Shown piece by piece: positions 45,260-57,509 of a DNA stretch of 64,000 bases; the first letter of the stretch is position 1; each line of letters begins with the position of its first letter. Source of the stretch: Uranotaenia lowii (Eukaryota; Arthropoda; Insecta; Diptera; Culicidae); the NCBI RefSeq assembly GCF_029784155.1, contig NC_073693.1:354024591-354088590 (forward strand), in the 5' to 3' direction. The position numbers and the translations under genes were made by a program. The notes beneath the pieces are model-generated. The model saw only the letters and a list, made by a program, of their open reading frames with translations, was not told the origin of the DNA and ran no database searches.

Positions 45260-48120
45260 ATTAGCTTGATCTGTGTTACTTGGGAATGTTTGTATAACTG
45301 GAGAATCGATCAAGCAAATATCTGATCTGACGTGGGAGGGAATATTGATACAAAAAATATTTCTATGGTATTTGAGACTTATTCCTCTTTCCATTAGGGA
45401 GATATGAAACGGGGAGGGGGTCTCTTTTATCATTTTTTTTACATTACTCAAAAACTAATTAAGTAAATTATACCAAATTTGGCAGTGTATTTGAATACAA
45501 AAATGTTTCTATGATTATTCGAGAACCCTCCATCTTTCTAGTAGAAAGATATAAGGTGGCGGGGACCTCTTTTATGATTTATCATATAACTGGCAAACTT
45601 GATAAGCAAATGGAACTAAATTTGTCATGGAAGGGTATTTGGGAACGAAACATGTTCCAATGATTGTTTGAGACCCCTTTCTCCTTCCAGTGGGGAGAAA
45701 GGAAAGAGGGAGGGTAGTTTCATACAATTTTACTGCATAACCCAAAAAAATGGAACTAAATTTGACATGGAGCGATATTTGGTACTAGGAAAGCTTCTAT
45801 GAATATTTGGTTTCCCTCGCCCCTTCAAAGAAGTGGATGGAAAGGGGGAGGAGGGAGAGGTCTCATACAATTTTCAGTATAACTGGAGAGCTGGTCGAAC
45901 AAATGGAACCATATTTGGCATGTAAGGGTATTTGGATACGACATATGTTTCTATTATAAATTGAAGCCTCATCTTTTTTTCAGCGGAATGATATAAAGGG
46001 GGAAAGGAGGGCTTCCATACAAATTTTGTGAATAACTTGAGAATCAATCGAGTAAATGCAACCAAATTATACATAAAAAGTATTTGAGTACGAAAAATAC
46101 TGGAACGGAAGGGGGTTGTACTTCCGTTAAAGTTTATGCATAACACAAGAATTTACTAGGCAAATTAAACCAAATTTGACATTGGATGAAATTTCAATAC
46201 GAGAGATATTTCTATGTGATATTTACAATTCCTTTTTTGTTGAATTGGGATAGAATTGGGAATGTAGAAAGGGAAGAGGAAAGCTTATCCGAGAAATGGA
46301 TTAAACTTAACACGAAAAATCATTTTGGTATGATTTTTTGATTATCTTACACACCATCCTCCTTCCAATGAGTAGGTACATAGGAGGAGGGAGGTGAGCA
46401 CAATACAATTTTGTTAGCATGAGTTCTCAATTTATGCCAACGAAGCCATCCAATGGAAACAAATATGGCATGAAAAGGTATTTGGTTACCTTATATCAGG
46501 GGTGAGCAACGCGCGGCCCGCGGGCCGCATGTGGCCCGCGAGACCCTTTTGTGCGGCCCGCGAAGCTTTTTTCAAATTTTTATGCCTTAACTTTTTTCTA
46601 CAATGGACTGTTTGGAAAATTTATTTGACTTGATCAAATATGCACTTATCTTCATTTGCCCCACAATCAAACAGATTATTAACTTTTTTCTGGCATTTCA
46701 AGCATTTATTATGTTCTGTTCAAGGCATGAATGCAATATTCTATATTGGAATAACGTTATATTGGCGTTTTTTTCTTTACTCAGGATATACTTTTCCTAA
46801 TTATTTAACTCCTAACGCTTTGAAAAACAAAATCTTTTGAAGTGAGTCGGAAAAGCAGCAAAAAATCGGAAGCTCACATGATCAAAGGAATTTCGAAGTC
46901 CGTTAATGCAGTCATTATTTTCGTTCCAAGCGTAAATAAAGTTGTATAATAAAAATTACGCTTAGCAGAATTTTTTTTTTAAATTATTCTATCAAATTCA
47001 TTTCAAAGAAATTAAAATTAAAATCTTGAGAAATATTTTTTTTTATTTCTGAATATTGAAGAAAATTTCGAAAGTTTAATAACAAAGTTTGGGTGAGCGA
47101 TTTTAGATTTTTTTATCCATATGAATCAGCCGGCATCAAAGCTACCGACAAAAATTATTTGTTCTTGAAAAAAGCAGTAGATATCTGAAATTCTCTGATT
47201 CGACCTAAAAGGTCTTTGATGATTATCTGTAATGTTGTTTTTTTTCAGAAATTTGATAGAAAATTAATAACAAACATCGATAAATTGAGTAACGGCACTT
47301 ATGATTCGCATTCCACATTACCGAAGTCGTAATATAGCTTTAGAAATCCTACACCTATGATATCTAAATAAGGTTAAAAATTATAAAAATCTGGATAAAA
47401 ATTTTAGAATCAAGAAGGTAGTTTTGAAATGGTTGCTTAAAATATTTAAAAATGAACATTTTTCCGACCTTGCTCAACATCCTAATGCAATGATCCAAAG
47501 CAGAACATCAATTTAAAAATCTTAGTTTCAACGGAAAAAATATCTAGGCTTTAAGGACACGTTTGAATTGTGGAAAAAACGCTTCAAATATATATTTTTC
47601 ACACTCTTACTTATCACTGTGGTAAGTTCCTGAAGATTTTTGAATGAAAGTGATGAGGAATAGAACTATCGATTTCAACAAGAATATTGTAAGAATGAAT
47701 GTTCGCCAAGAAGAATTATTAAAAAATTGAGAGAATTTAAAAATGACAAAGATTTTGTGATGTACCTTTTCAATATCAGGTCGTGTTGAATTTCTGTTTT
47801 TGAACATGTGAATTCGTTTTATCTTTTCTTTTTCAGATTTGATTTCGCCAAATATTTGTAGTTATAAAAAATGACGTGAAAATCTATTAATTATAAAAAA
47901 AAGTTATTTCAAGTGCGGCCCGCCGAAAAGATTTCAAATTTGAATTGGCCCGTGGGTTCAAAAGGTTGCTCACCCCTGCCTTATATGTTTCTACGATTGT
48001 TATAGACCTTTGCGCCTAACAGTGTAAAGTGGTGAAGAAATAAAGGGGCTCCATATAAATTTTGTTGTAAAGCTTATCAACCAATGGAACTACATATGTT
48101 TGATATAAGAGGATTTTTGG
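45260..48120 (+). repeat. Diverged ~145-bp tandem repeat, third locus
   Basis: Cores of the 'tggaaccaaatttggcatgg' type recur near 45471, 45611, 45751, 45904, 46055, 46168, 46451 and, after the hAT-like insertion, 48081. 'gagacccctt' and 'ccttccag' blocks lie between them. Spacing is mostly 140-150 bp. This is the same family as the outer parts of the inverted-repeat arms, in the orientation of the right arm. Confidence 0.7.
46497..47978. mobile_element. hAT-like element, 1482 bp, perfect TIRs
   Basis: The perfect 14-bp termini are CAGGGGTGAGCAAC at 46497 and its reverse complement ending at 47978. A perfect 8-bp duplication, CCTTATAT, lies at 46489-46496 and 47979-47986. Subterminal GC-rich 'gcggcccgc' motifs occur near both ends (46518-46563 and 47917-47955), as in several hAT families. 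The interior is AT-rich with no transposase frame, so it is non-autonomous. It interrupts the ~145-bp tandem repeat. Confidence 0.92.
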
Positions 48121-48400
48121 GTACGAAAAAATGCCAGAGGTCATGAGATCAAATCTCGAGCACGGCATATATAGTACTCTTTCTGTGAGCATTGGTTTAA
48201 GCATTTGTAAGATGCTAGTCATCATGTCCTTGAAATACTAACGCCTTAGTGCTAAGTTTTAATGAGATCTCACCAAAGAAACATACAGTTTCACTGAAAT
48301 CCTATATGTTTGTGTTCGTTTAGAAGAAAAATAGTTGATGAACAGTTCAAATACTGTATGTTCCATATAAACAGGTTCAGTTTAATAACTTTTGTAATGC
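48121..48400 (+). mobile_element. SINE copy 3
   Basis: It starts within the head ('gccagaggtcatgagatcaa', B-box-like) and runs through 'aagatgctagtcatcatgtc', 'tttcactgaaatcctatatg' and a longer 3' part ('gtgttcgttta', 'gaacagttcaaata') that copy 1 partly keeps at 1796-1852. The A-box region is missing, so it is 5'-truncated or diverged. Confidence 0.68.
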
Positions 48401-50745
48401 GCTTGTTAGGGAACGGAAGTGAACGGTTCCCATCTTCATTTTCTAGCAGAAAAAAACTTTTTGAAACATAACCTATTGATTCAGAAAACTCACAAACGTT
48501 TCAAATCGGTTTCGATTCAAGTACCTATGATGAATGTATCCTTTCACGAAACCAATTGCTCATCCTTTAACCTGTGCATATCAAAATATCACTTAACTTA
48601 TCATTAATTTGCGACCATTACCTCGTCCACTCGAAATGCATAATTACGGTGCAGTTCTGCAATTTTCATTCACGACTTGAAACATTCCACGGTCGATCAT
48701 AAAAACCAACATCATTGGGTCGAGCATCTGCACCTCATTTTTTTTTCAATGACCTCAACACATTGTAGCCAAAACCCGACTGGGCGGCGCGGCGGCGGAA
48801 GAACAACAGAAAATTTTCACTTTACTAAAGCGTTTTCCGTAACGGTCTTGGGCCACCTAGAGGGCGCGTCGATCGTGATGGTTCATCTTCATTAGCAATC
48901 CGTCCGTCTTCGTCGATTCCTGTGTTTGTGTACCGTACTTTTTTCAGAGATGGGCCACGAAACCGCACCTGAATCGGAAATTATTTCCGTTTTATTGCAC
49001 GAAATTATACAAATTTAAATTTACGATTATGGCAACGGCCGCGCTGCCACTTCGATCGAGCACAAGACCCACCGCGGATTGACAAAAATCCGTTCGAGAA
49101 ATTCGAGTCGGGTTGGAGGGCGGGGAAAATATGGAAACTGTGCCGCCATTATCGCCTGGAATCCTCGAGCATCGTCCCTGAGCTATCGGAAATAAAATGC
49201 CCAAAAATTTTTATTCCACTGGAGACATGCGCGGGGCGTTAAGAGACGAACTTTGCACTTGCATAAGAGAGCATCTTCCTTCGAGTATCAACTTTCTGAG
49301 GTTGACCGGGCGGCAGGATTATTATTATCAGCTCGTTTTGAGGCACCCCGCAAAGTTTTTCCATCGAGGGTATGATTTCAAAGTAGTCATTCAGCTAAGA
49401 GGTTCTTCAAACCTTTGATTAAAAGCATCGAGGGTAGTTAAGTTTAACCTTTTGGCTTAACCTGGTATTTTGCGAAATCAATCGACCGTTTATTGTGTTG
49501 GCATGAACCTGCAAGTGTTTTGACCTGAATTTCAACAGAAAGAATAAAAATTCAACAAATATTTTTCCCAAAATTTAAAACTGAATAATACTTCTAACTA
49601 ATTTGTCAATTTTTGGAAACAGTAGATTTTGGACAGAGTATAGTTATCTTTTATTGATCCTTATAACTTCTTTGCAACCCTGGAGTCCAATTAGTAAAAA
49701 TAAAAAAAAAATAAATCTTTCTTTAAGCCCGATTTCTAAGAAGCCTTATCATCGAAAAAAAAATAGGTTATGCTCGCAAATTGTCCAAATGGGACCAACT
49801 TTGTCACGAACGTCTAGTTGCTTAAACATTTAATTGAACTCTATTTAACATTCCGGAGAGCTTTCACACAGTAATGCCCACATCAACATATTTCGACGCA
49901 ATTTTCTCCACCTTCGCGCAGATTTAAGGCGGGCACGTGCCAGACTCAATTAAGATCATTACAATAATGAAATGTTTGCCAGTGACATCCTAGTCATACA
50001 AATCAACGACAAAACCTCCGCACTTTTTTCGTTCGTTGGTGTTTCCAGCTCCCATCTTTCTTTCATCTTTCAACGAAGTTCAGCTAATGCTATTGAGAAA
50101 AAAATATTTATAAAACGAGTTGAACAAAAACAAAACGAAAAAACCGCCCAATTGCTACTACCCATCACGACGAGGACTACAAAGACGCTAACGTCTGCTG
50201 GAATTGTCTCAATCGTTAATCGCGCACTTTTAGTGTGGCACGTGCCCACAATTTTATGATGGCAAAGAGTCGGAGATCGATGAGTAGCAAAAAGAAAATG
50301 ACGAATTATTAATAATTTAATCCATGATGGAAGAGTGACTTCAAGTATGGAAGAGTCGTGAGGAAGTGTGAGTTCTCATTGCCAATTCAGAAGCGCATTG
50401 TTTGAGCAGATTGATGCGCGAAAAATGGTGGATTTAACGAGAGGAAAGAAAACGTGCTACGACTTTTAACCTAATTATACTAAACTGGAGCAACTTGAAA
50501 AAAGTTATCAAAGCAACTTACTTTTTTTTGTTAAACATACCTTCCTTGATTTCTTACTTATTGAAGACATAAATGTTTTTTAAATTGTTTTTTATTTCAG
50601 TTTGCTTTTCACTAAATCTTAAAACATATAAAAAATAATTTTAAAATAAAAAATCTTCACGAGTTATGGGCCTTGATTTTGATCAACAAAAATGACAAAT
50701 TTGATAAAAAACTAAAATATTGTCAATTAAATAATTTGACCAAAC
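48401..50745. other. Non-repetitive, more complex DNA; no gene recognised
   Basis: This is the longest stretch without obvious repeats. GC rises at 48760-49200 and 49840-50260. A splice-acceptor-like 'tacttttttcag' precedes a short ATG frame near 48951, but it closes after 22 codons. A 73-codon frame at 49197-49418 begins MPKNFYSTGDMRGALRDELC and matches nothing I know. Regulatory DNA or 5' untranslated exons of a nearby gene are possible, but nothing is demonstrated. Confidence 0.4.
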
Positions 50746-53700
50746 CTTAAAAAATGTCAAAATTTAAAAAATGAACAAAATGTAAAAAATGCCGAAATTG
50801 AACAAAATGACAAAAATGACAAAAATGACAAAAATGACAAAAATGACAAAAATGACAAAAATGACAAAAATGACAAAAATGACAAAAATGACAAAAATGA
50901 CAAAAATGACAAAAATGACAAAAATGACAAAAATGACAAAAATGACAAAAATGACAAAAATGACAAAAATGACAAAAATGACAAAATTGACAAAAATGAC
51001 AAAAATGACAAAAATGACAAAAATGACAAAAATGACAAAAATGACAAAAATGACAAAAATGGCAAAAATGACAAAAATGACAAAAATGACAAAAATGACA
51101 AAAATGACAAAAATGACAAAAATGACAAAAATGACAAAAATGACAAAAATGACAAAAATGACAAAAATGACAAAAACGACAAAAATGACAAAAATGACAA
51201 AAATGACAAAAATGACAAAAATGACAAAAATGACAAAAATGACAAAAATGACAAAAATGACAAAAATGACAAAAATGACAAAAATGACAAAAATGACAAA
51301 AATGACAAAAATGACAAAAATGACAAAAATGACAAAAATGACAAAAATGACAAAAATGACAAAAATGACAAAAATGACAAAAATGACAAAAATGACAAAA
51401 ATGACAAAAATGACAAAAATGACAAAAATGACAAAAATGACAAAAATGACAAAAATGACAAAAATGACAAAAATGACAAAAATGACAAAAATGACAAAAA
51501 TGACAAAAATGAGAAAAATGACAAAAATGACAAAAATGACAAAAATGACAAAAATGACAAAAATGACAAAAATGACAAAAATGACAAAAATGACAAAAAT
51601 GACAAAAATGACAAAAANNNNNNNNNNNNNNNNNNNNNNNNNNNNNNNNNNNNNNNNNNNNNNNNNNNNNNNNNNNNNNNNNNNNNNNNNNNNNNNNNNN
51701 NNNNNNNNNNNNNNNNNNNNNNNNNNNNNNNNNNNNNNNNNNNNNNNNNNNNNNNNNNNNNNNNNNNNNNNNNNNNNNNNNNNNNNNNNNNNNNNNNNNN
51801 NNNNNNNNNNNNNNNNNNNNNNNNNNNNNNNNNNNNNNNNNNNNNNNNNNNNNNNNNNNNNNNNNNNNNNNNNNNNNNNNNNNNNNNNNNNNNNNNNNNN
51901 NNNNNNNNNNNNNNNNNNNNNNNNNNNNNNNNNNNNNNNNNNNNNNNNNNNNNNNNNNNNNNNNNNNNNNNNNNNNNNNNNNNNNNNNNNNNNNNNNNNN
52001 NNNNNNNNNNNNNNNNNNNNNNNNNNNNNNNNNNNNNNNNNNNNNNNNNNNNNNNNNNNNNNNNNNNNNNNNNNNNNNNNNNNNNNNNNNNNNNNNNNNN
52101 NNNNNNNNNNNNNNNNNTGACAAAAATGACAAAAATGACAAAAATGACAAAAATGACAAAAATGACAAAAATGACAAAAATGACAAAAATGACAAAAATG
52201 ACAAAAATGACAAAAATGACAAAAATGACAAAAATGACAAAAATGACAAAAATGACAAAAATGACAAAAATGACAAAAATGACAAAAATGACAAAAATGA
52301 CAAAAATGACAAAAATGATAAAATGACAAAAATGACAAAAATGACAAAAATGACAAAAATGACAAAAATGACAAAAATAACAAAAATGACAAAAATGACA
52401 AAAATGACAAAAATGACAAAAATGACAAAAATGACAAAAATGACAAAAATGACAAAAATGACAAAAATGACAAAAATGACAAAAATGAAAAAAAAATGAC
52501 AAAAATGACAAAAATGACAAAAATGACAAAAATGAAAAAAATGACAAAAATGACAAAAATGACAAAAATTACAAAAATTACAAAAATTACAAAAATTACA
52601 AAAATTACAAAAATTACAAAAATTACAAAAATGACAAAAATGACAAAAATGACAAAAATGACAAAAATGACAAAAATGACAAAAATGACAAAAATGACAA
52701 AAATGACAAAAATGACAAAAATGACAAAAATGACAAAAATGACAAAAATGACAAAAATGACAAAAATGACAAAAATGACAAAAATGACAAAAATGACAAA
52801 AATGACAAAAATGACAAAAATGACAAAAATGACAAAAATGACAAAAATGACAAAAATGACAAAAATGACAAAAATGACAAAAATGACAAAAATGACAAAA
52901 ATGACAAAAATGACAAAAATGACAAAAATGACAAAAATGACAAAAATGACAAAAATGACAAAAATGACAAAAATGACAAAAATGACAAAAATGACAAAAA
53001 TGACAAAAATGACAAAAATGACAAAAATGACAAAAATGACAAAAATGACAAAAATGACAAAAATGACAAAAATGACAAAAATGACAAAAATGACAAAAAT
53101 GACAAAAATGACAAAAATGACAAAAATGACAAAAATGACAAAAATGACAAAAATGACAAAAATGACAAAAATGACAAAAATGACAAAAATGACAAAAATG
53201 ACAAAAATGACAAAAATGACAAAAATGACAAAAATGACAAAAATGACAAAAATGACAAAAATGACAAAAATGACAAAAATGACAAAAATGACAAAAATGA
53301 CAAAAATGACAAAAATGACAAAAATGACAAAAATGACAAAAATGACAAAAATGACAAAAATGACAAAAATGACAAAAATGACAAAAATGACAAAAATGAC
53401 AAAAATGACAAAAATGACAAAAATGACAAAAATGACAAAAATGACAAAAATGACAAAAATGACAAAAATGACAAAAATGACAAAAATGACAAAAATGACA
53501 AAAATGACAAAAATGACAAAAATGACAAAAATGACAAAAATGACAAAAATGACAAAAATGACAAAAATGACAAAAATGACAAAAATGACAAAAATGACAA
53601 AAATGACAAAAATGACAAAAATGACAAAAATGACAAAAATGACAAAAATGACAAAAATGACAAAAATGACAAAAATGACAAAAATGACAAAAATGACAAA

Positions 53701-54968
53701 AATGACAAAAATGACAAAAATGACAAAAATGACAAAAATGACAAAAATGACAAAAATGACAAAAATGACAAAAATGACAAAAATGACAAAAATGACAAAA
53801 ATGACAAAAATGACAAAAATGACAAAAATGACAAAAATGACAAAAATGACAAAAATGACAAAAATGACAAAAATGACAAAAATGACAAAAATGACAAAAA
53901 TGACAAAAATGACAAAAATGACAAAAATGACAAAAATGACAAAAATGACAAAAATGACAAAAATGACAAAAATGACAAAAATGACAAAAATGACAAAAAT
54001 GACAAAAATGACAAAAATGACAAAAATGACAAAAATGACAAAAATGACAAAAATGACAAAAATGACAAAAATGACAAAAATGACAAAAATGACAAAAATG
54101 ACAAAAATGACAAAAATGACAAAAATGACAAAAATGACAAAAATGACAAAAATGACAAAAATGACAAAAATGACAAAAATGACAAAAATGACAAAAATAA
54201 CAAAAATGACAAAAATGACAAAAATGACAAAAATGACAAAAATGACAAAAATGACAAAAATGACAAAAATGACAAAAATGACTAAAATGACAAAAATGAC
54301 AAAAATGACAAAAATGACAAAAATGACAAAAATGACAAAAATGACAAAAATGACAAAAATGACAAAAATGACAAAAATGACAAAAATGACAAAAATGACA
54401 AAAATGACAAAAATGACAAAAATGACAAAAATGACAAAAATGACAAAAATGACAAAAATGACAAAAATGACAAAAATTACAAAAATGACAAAAATGACAA
54501 AAATGACAAAAATGACAAAAATGACAAAAATGACAAAAATGACAAAAATGACAAAAATGACAAAAATGACAAAAATGACAAAAATGACAAAAATGACAAA
54601 AATGACAAAAATGACAAAAATCCCAAAAATGACAAAAATGACAAAAATGACAAAAATGACAAAAATGACAAAAATGACAAAATGACAAAAATGACAAAAA
54701 TGATAAAAATGACAAAAATGACAAAAATGACAAAAATGACAAAAATGACAAAAATGACAAAAATGACAAAAATGACAAAAATGACAAAAATGACAAAAAT
54801 GACAAAAATGACAAAAATGACAAAAATGACAAAAATGACAAAAATGACAAAAATGACAAAAATGACAAAAATGACAAAAATGACAAAAATGACAAAAATG
54901 ACAAAAATGACAAAAATGACAAAAATGACAAAAATGACAAAAATGACAAAAATGACAAAAATGACAAT
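50746..54968. repeat. 9-bp minisatellite array B, unit GACAAAAAT
   Basis: About 4.2 kb, including the 500-N gap. The left edge is a graded zone of irregular units (50746-50810). Inside, variants are rare; units of GACAAAAAT run with no visible change from about 52625 to 54195 (some 175 copies). A short block of seven TACAAAAAT units lies at 52568-52630. The unit is stop-free in most frames, producing long spurious open frames on both strands. Confidence 0.97.
51618..52117. other. Assembly gap (500 N) inside array B
   Basis: Nominal 500-N gap. Array B's true length is therefore unknown. Confidence 0.98.
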
Positions 54969-55907
54969 AATTGGTTCTTGATGAATTTTGAAGAACTTTT
55001 ATCTGATATAAAATTTTGAATTTTTATATTTTTTATTTATTCTAGAATTTCTGCATTAGAGATTCCTAAATTAATATTTGATAATTCAGGATTAAGAAAA
55101 CTATCATTTGTTAATGATTTTGTATGATATTTATCCACATATAATTAACAGACTTTCAGAAAGGCTACATCCCACTGTAAAAAACATTATGAGGCTGCAT
55201 TAACAGTGATCTCAACTCGAATCCAAATGCAATCTTGGTATGAAATATATCTTAAAGTTTAGGCTTTAAGAAAAACTAAATGTAGAAAAATTCGGCAAAG
55301 TTATTGTTGAAACCTGGATTTTCATGTGCCCCTGAACAAAATGTCTCAAAATTTCAAATTTCAGGCCCGTTGAGAGACCCTTCCCGTGATCCAATCTGGC
55401 CCAAATTTGGCAAAAGATCTTGGGCTAAGTCAAGAATCAAATTCAGCCTGCAGTGCATAACACAAGCTTGGAATTTCCCAGTACTCCTAGTTTCAAAATA
55501 ACAGTTGTGTAGGAAAACTTATGAAAATAAATGACTGAATGTTTTATGTTCTTAAATAAAGTTTTTATTTACTTTGTTACTGTTTTCGTTGTAAGCTTGT
55601 TATGAAAAAGCGTAGAATCAGGGCCAGACACTGCACTGGAAATTCATCAAAAGAAATAAAAAATCTTAAACTGATAAATTTCGTTTGTCAAATGATCATT
55701 ACCGGCAGTTATGATCAAATTGACGTTAAACTTGCATTGCCGTTAATCTTCCTCCAAATCAACTTCGGTAGTTTTCCGACTTCCCAGTAATGATGGTGAT
55801 TTATGTCAGCAATCTGCACAATTCGTTCAACTAAATGATGCCATATATTGTTTTTCTCCTTTCTTTACTTAGAAAAAGACTTGAACACATCAAAATAAAC
55901 ATTCATT
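54969..55907. other. AT-rich DNA, no gene recognised
   Basis: A short frame at 55304-55501 has no domain. Nothing else is supported. Confidence 0.4.
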
Positions 55908-56045
55908 TTAACCTTTAGGACAAATTCCGCTGCCCTTCGACACTTGGGGAAGCAAACTCATCAGCGCCGGTTGATTACCCCGAAACAATAATCGTGTGTA
56001 GCTCAAATAACCCTTGGACGCCGAATTTGGGTCAGCATGAATCGC
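55908..56045 (-). CDS. Candidate terminal coding exon of an unidentified gene
   Basis: On the minus strand, a polypyrimidine-rich stretch ending 'atatctttaaag' is followed by 45 open codons and TAA (55908-55910). The reading begins AIHADPNSASKGYLSYTR and ends GSGICPKG. The frame stays open from acceptor to stop, and codon third positions look protein-like compared with the AT-rich surroundings. The same exon could instead splice on through the GT just before the stop. I do not recognise the protein. A possible upstream exon is at 56348-56430. Conservation data are needed to settle it. Confidence 0.35.
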   Translation of the reverse strand, partial: AIHADPNSASKGYLSYTRLLFRGNQPALMSLLPQVSKGSGICPKG

Positions 56046-56347
56046 CTTTAAAGATATGAAGAGAAAATGAGTTCTTTAAACTTTCAACCTCAGAAACATC
56101 AACCGTCGACCCAATCCATACGTTTGGGGTTCACTCGTTCCCTGGTTCGTCGATCAGTGATTGATGGATTGACCGAGATCGAGGTTCTTCCAGCTAGGAG
56201 GTTTAGCTGGATAGCAAATTTTAAGGCTAAAAAAACTCAAACGACCTACGAACGTATCTGCAAAAGACAACGGTAGACAATATGGCAGAAAGTTTCGAAG
56301 GTTGATAGAAATGAGTAGAAAAAAATGTTACAGCCATAAATACGCAC

Positions 56348-56430
56348 GATCAGATCCGGAGGTAGATCGTCGAAATTGCTCTCGAGTCCGCACTTTGCGA
56401 CACCCATTGAGTTGGTCCCTAGGTTTCGGA
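56348..56430 (-). CDS. Candidate upstream coding exon of the same unidentified gene
   Basis: On the minus strand, 'cgtgtttag' precedes an open frame that includes an in-frame ATG at 56407-56405, then GVAKCGLESNFDDLPPDLI, followed by a GTGCGT donor-like site. Its phase would join in frame to the exon at 55908-56045, giving about 65 codons from this ATG. The donor is weak and an alternative GTATTT lies four bases further on. This is an inference from splice signals and local coding character only. No family was recognised. Confidence 0.28.
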
Positions 56431-57400
56431 CTAAACACGAGGGACTTTGAGTGATGTTGATTTTATGGCGGTTTTTTCCTACCTATCTAACCTGAAAAAC
56501 ACATTTTTAAAGGTGGAACTTCGACAACACGTTTGATGTTGTCGATTCTCCGAATTTGAGCATGATCTGATCGATTGAGGTGTAGCAAGGCAAAAAAAAA
56601 GACACTCTTAGGAACATGCATTCTTTAGGCATTAGTGAAACGCACGTGTGTAGTCACTATCGATCTAGTAAGTAAAAACAGGCCTAATGGATTTGTTCCC
56701 TAGACGGCCACCATTGAGGTTAGGGTTCTTTTGTTGAAACAATCAATCAAGCTGGGAGCTTAACAAATCGGAGTCAATTTGATACCAAAAGCTGTTGATA
56801 CAGTTTGTGAACTTATCTTATTTCTTAACTTTTATCAAAGTTTAAAAGTACTTACTTTCGAAAACTTTATATACCAAAACTTGTCATATTTTTAAATCAG
56901 TATACAAACACGCAGAGAAAACTAGGCTTTTGAAACAAAAGAGAACTGATTTTGATTCAAAACATTAATTTTTTTTTTGACGAAACTCCTGTTTTACTTG
57001 ATTCAATGAATTTTGTTTTTAATTAAAAAAATATTTTTGAAAGAAAGAATTATTTCTTTGAACTTAATATTTTTGAGTTTTGATTTTAAACATATTAATT
57101 GATTCTAAGTAAATGTTTCAATTGCTCATTTCTTTTGAAACAAAGTATCTTTTTTCTTACCAAAAGATAAACGTTTGTAATTTGAATAAATAATTTCCTC
57201 AAATAAAAATTGCTTCAAAAGATAATTTGATTTCACTTGCAAAAATATAAAACCGAAAAAGCGAATCAAGTTTGGCTGGTTGTGTGAAAATTTGTAACAG
57301 AGTATGCTAAATAAGAAGGATTCAGGAGGAAGTATGTTAAGTGTATGTCAATTAAAGAATAAATATTGAATATTTTCTATAAGTGCTTGCATTTTTTCAG
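56431..57400. other. Intron-like DNA, no gene recognised
   Basis: AT-rich from 56.8 kb onward. The last 40 bases look like the 3' end of an intron (pyrimidine-rich 'gcttgcattttttcag'). Confidence 0.4.
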
Positions 57401-57509
57401 GACCAAGGCCGAGGATGGTTTAATCAATTCCCTGGATGCCTTAACCGAGGTGAAAGTTGCCCAAGACGACTCCGCCCAAAACCAGCGCACAGTAGTCCAA
57501 AAGGGCTAA
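57401..57509 (+). CDS. Candidate 3'-terminal exon, C-terminus altered by a hairpin element
   Basis: A strong acceptor (gcattttttcag) is followed by one base completing a codon, then TKAEDGLINSLDALTEVKV..., some 35 open codons, and TAA at 57507-57509. The last four codons and the stop are provided by the hairpin element that begins at 57495/57496. Beyond the element, the same frame resumes at 58961 and runs 27 codons to TGA at 59042-59044, which is followed directly by AATAAA. That makes a disrupted terminal exon plausible. The gene is not identified, and upstream exons were not located. It lies on the opposite strand to the candidates at 55908-56430, so at least one call may be wrong or the genes are nested. 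Confidence 0.4.

Noticed and set aside
50747..54967. A 1406-codon minus-strand open frame and many others over the 9-bp arrays
   Set aside because: The 9-bp unit contains no stop in several frames, so any array is open on both strands at once. No start context, splicing or composition supports protein.
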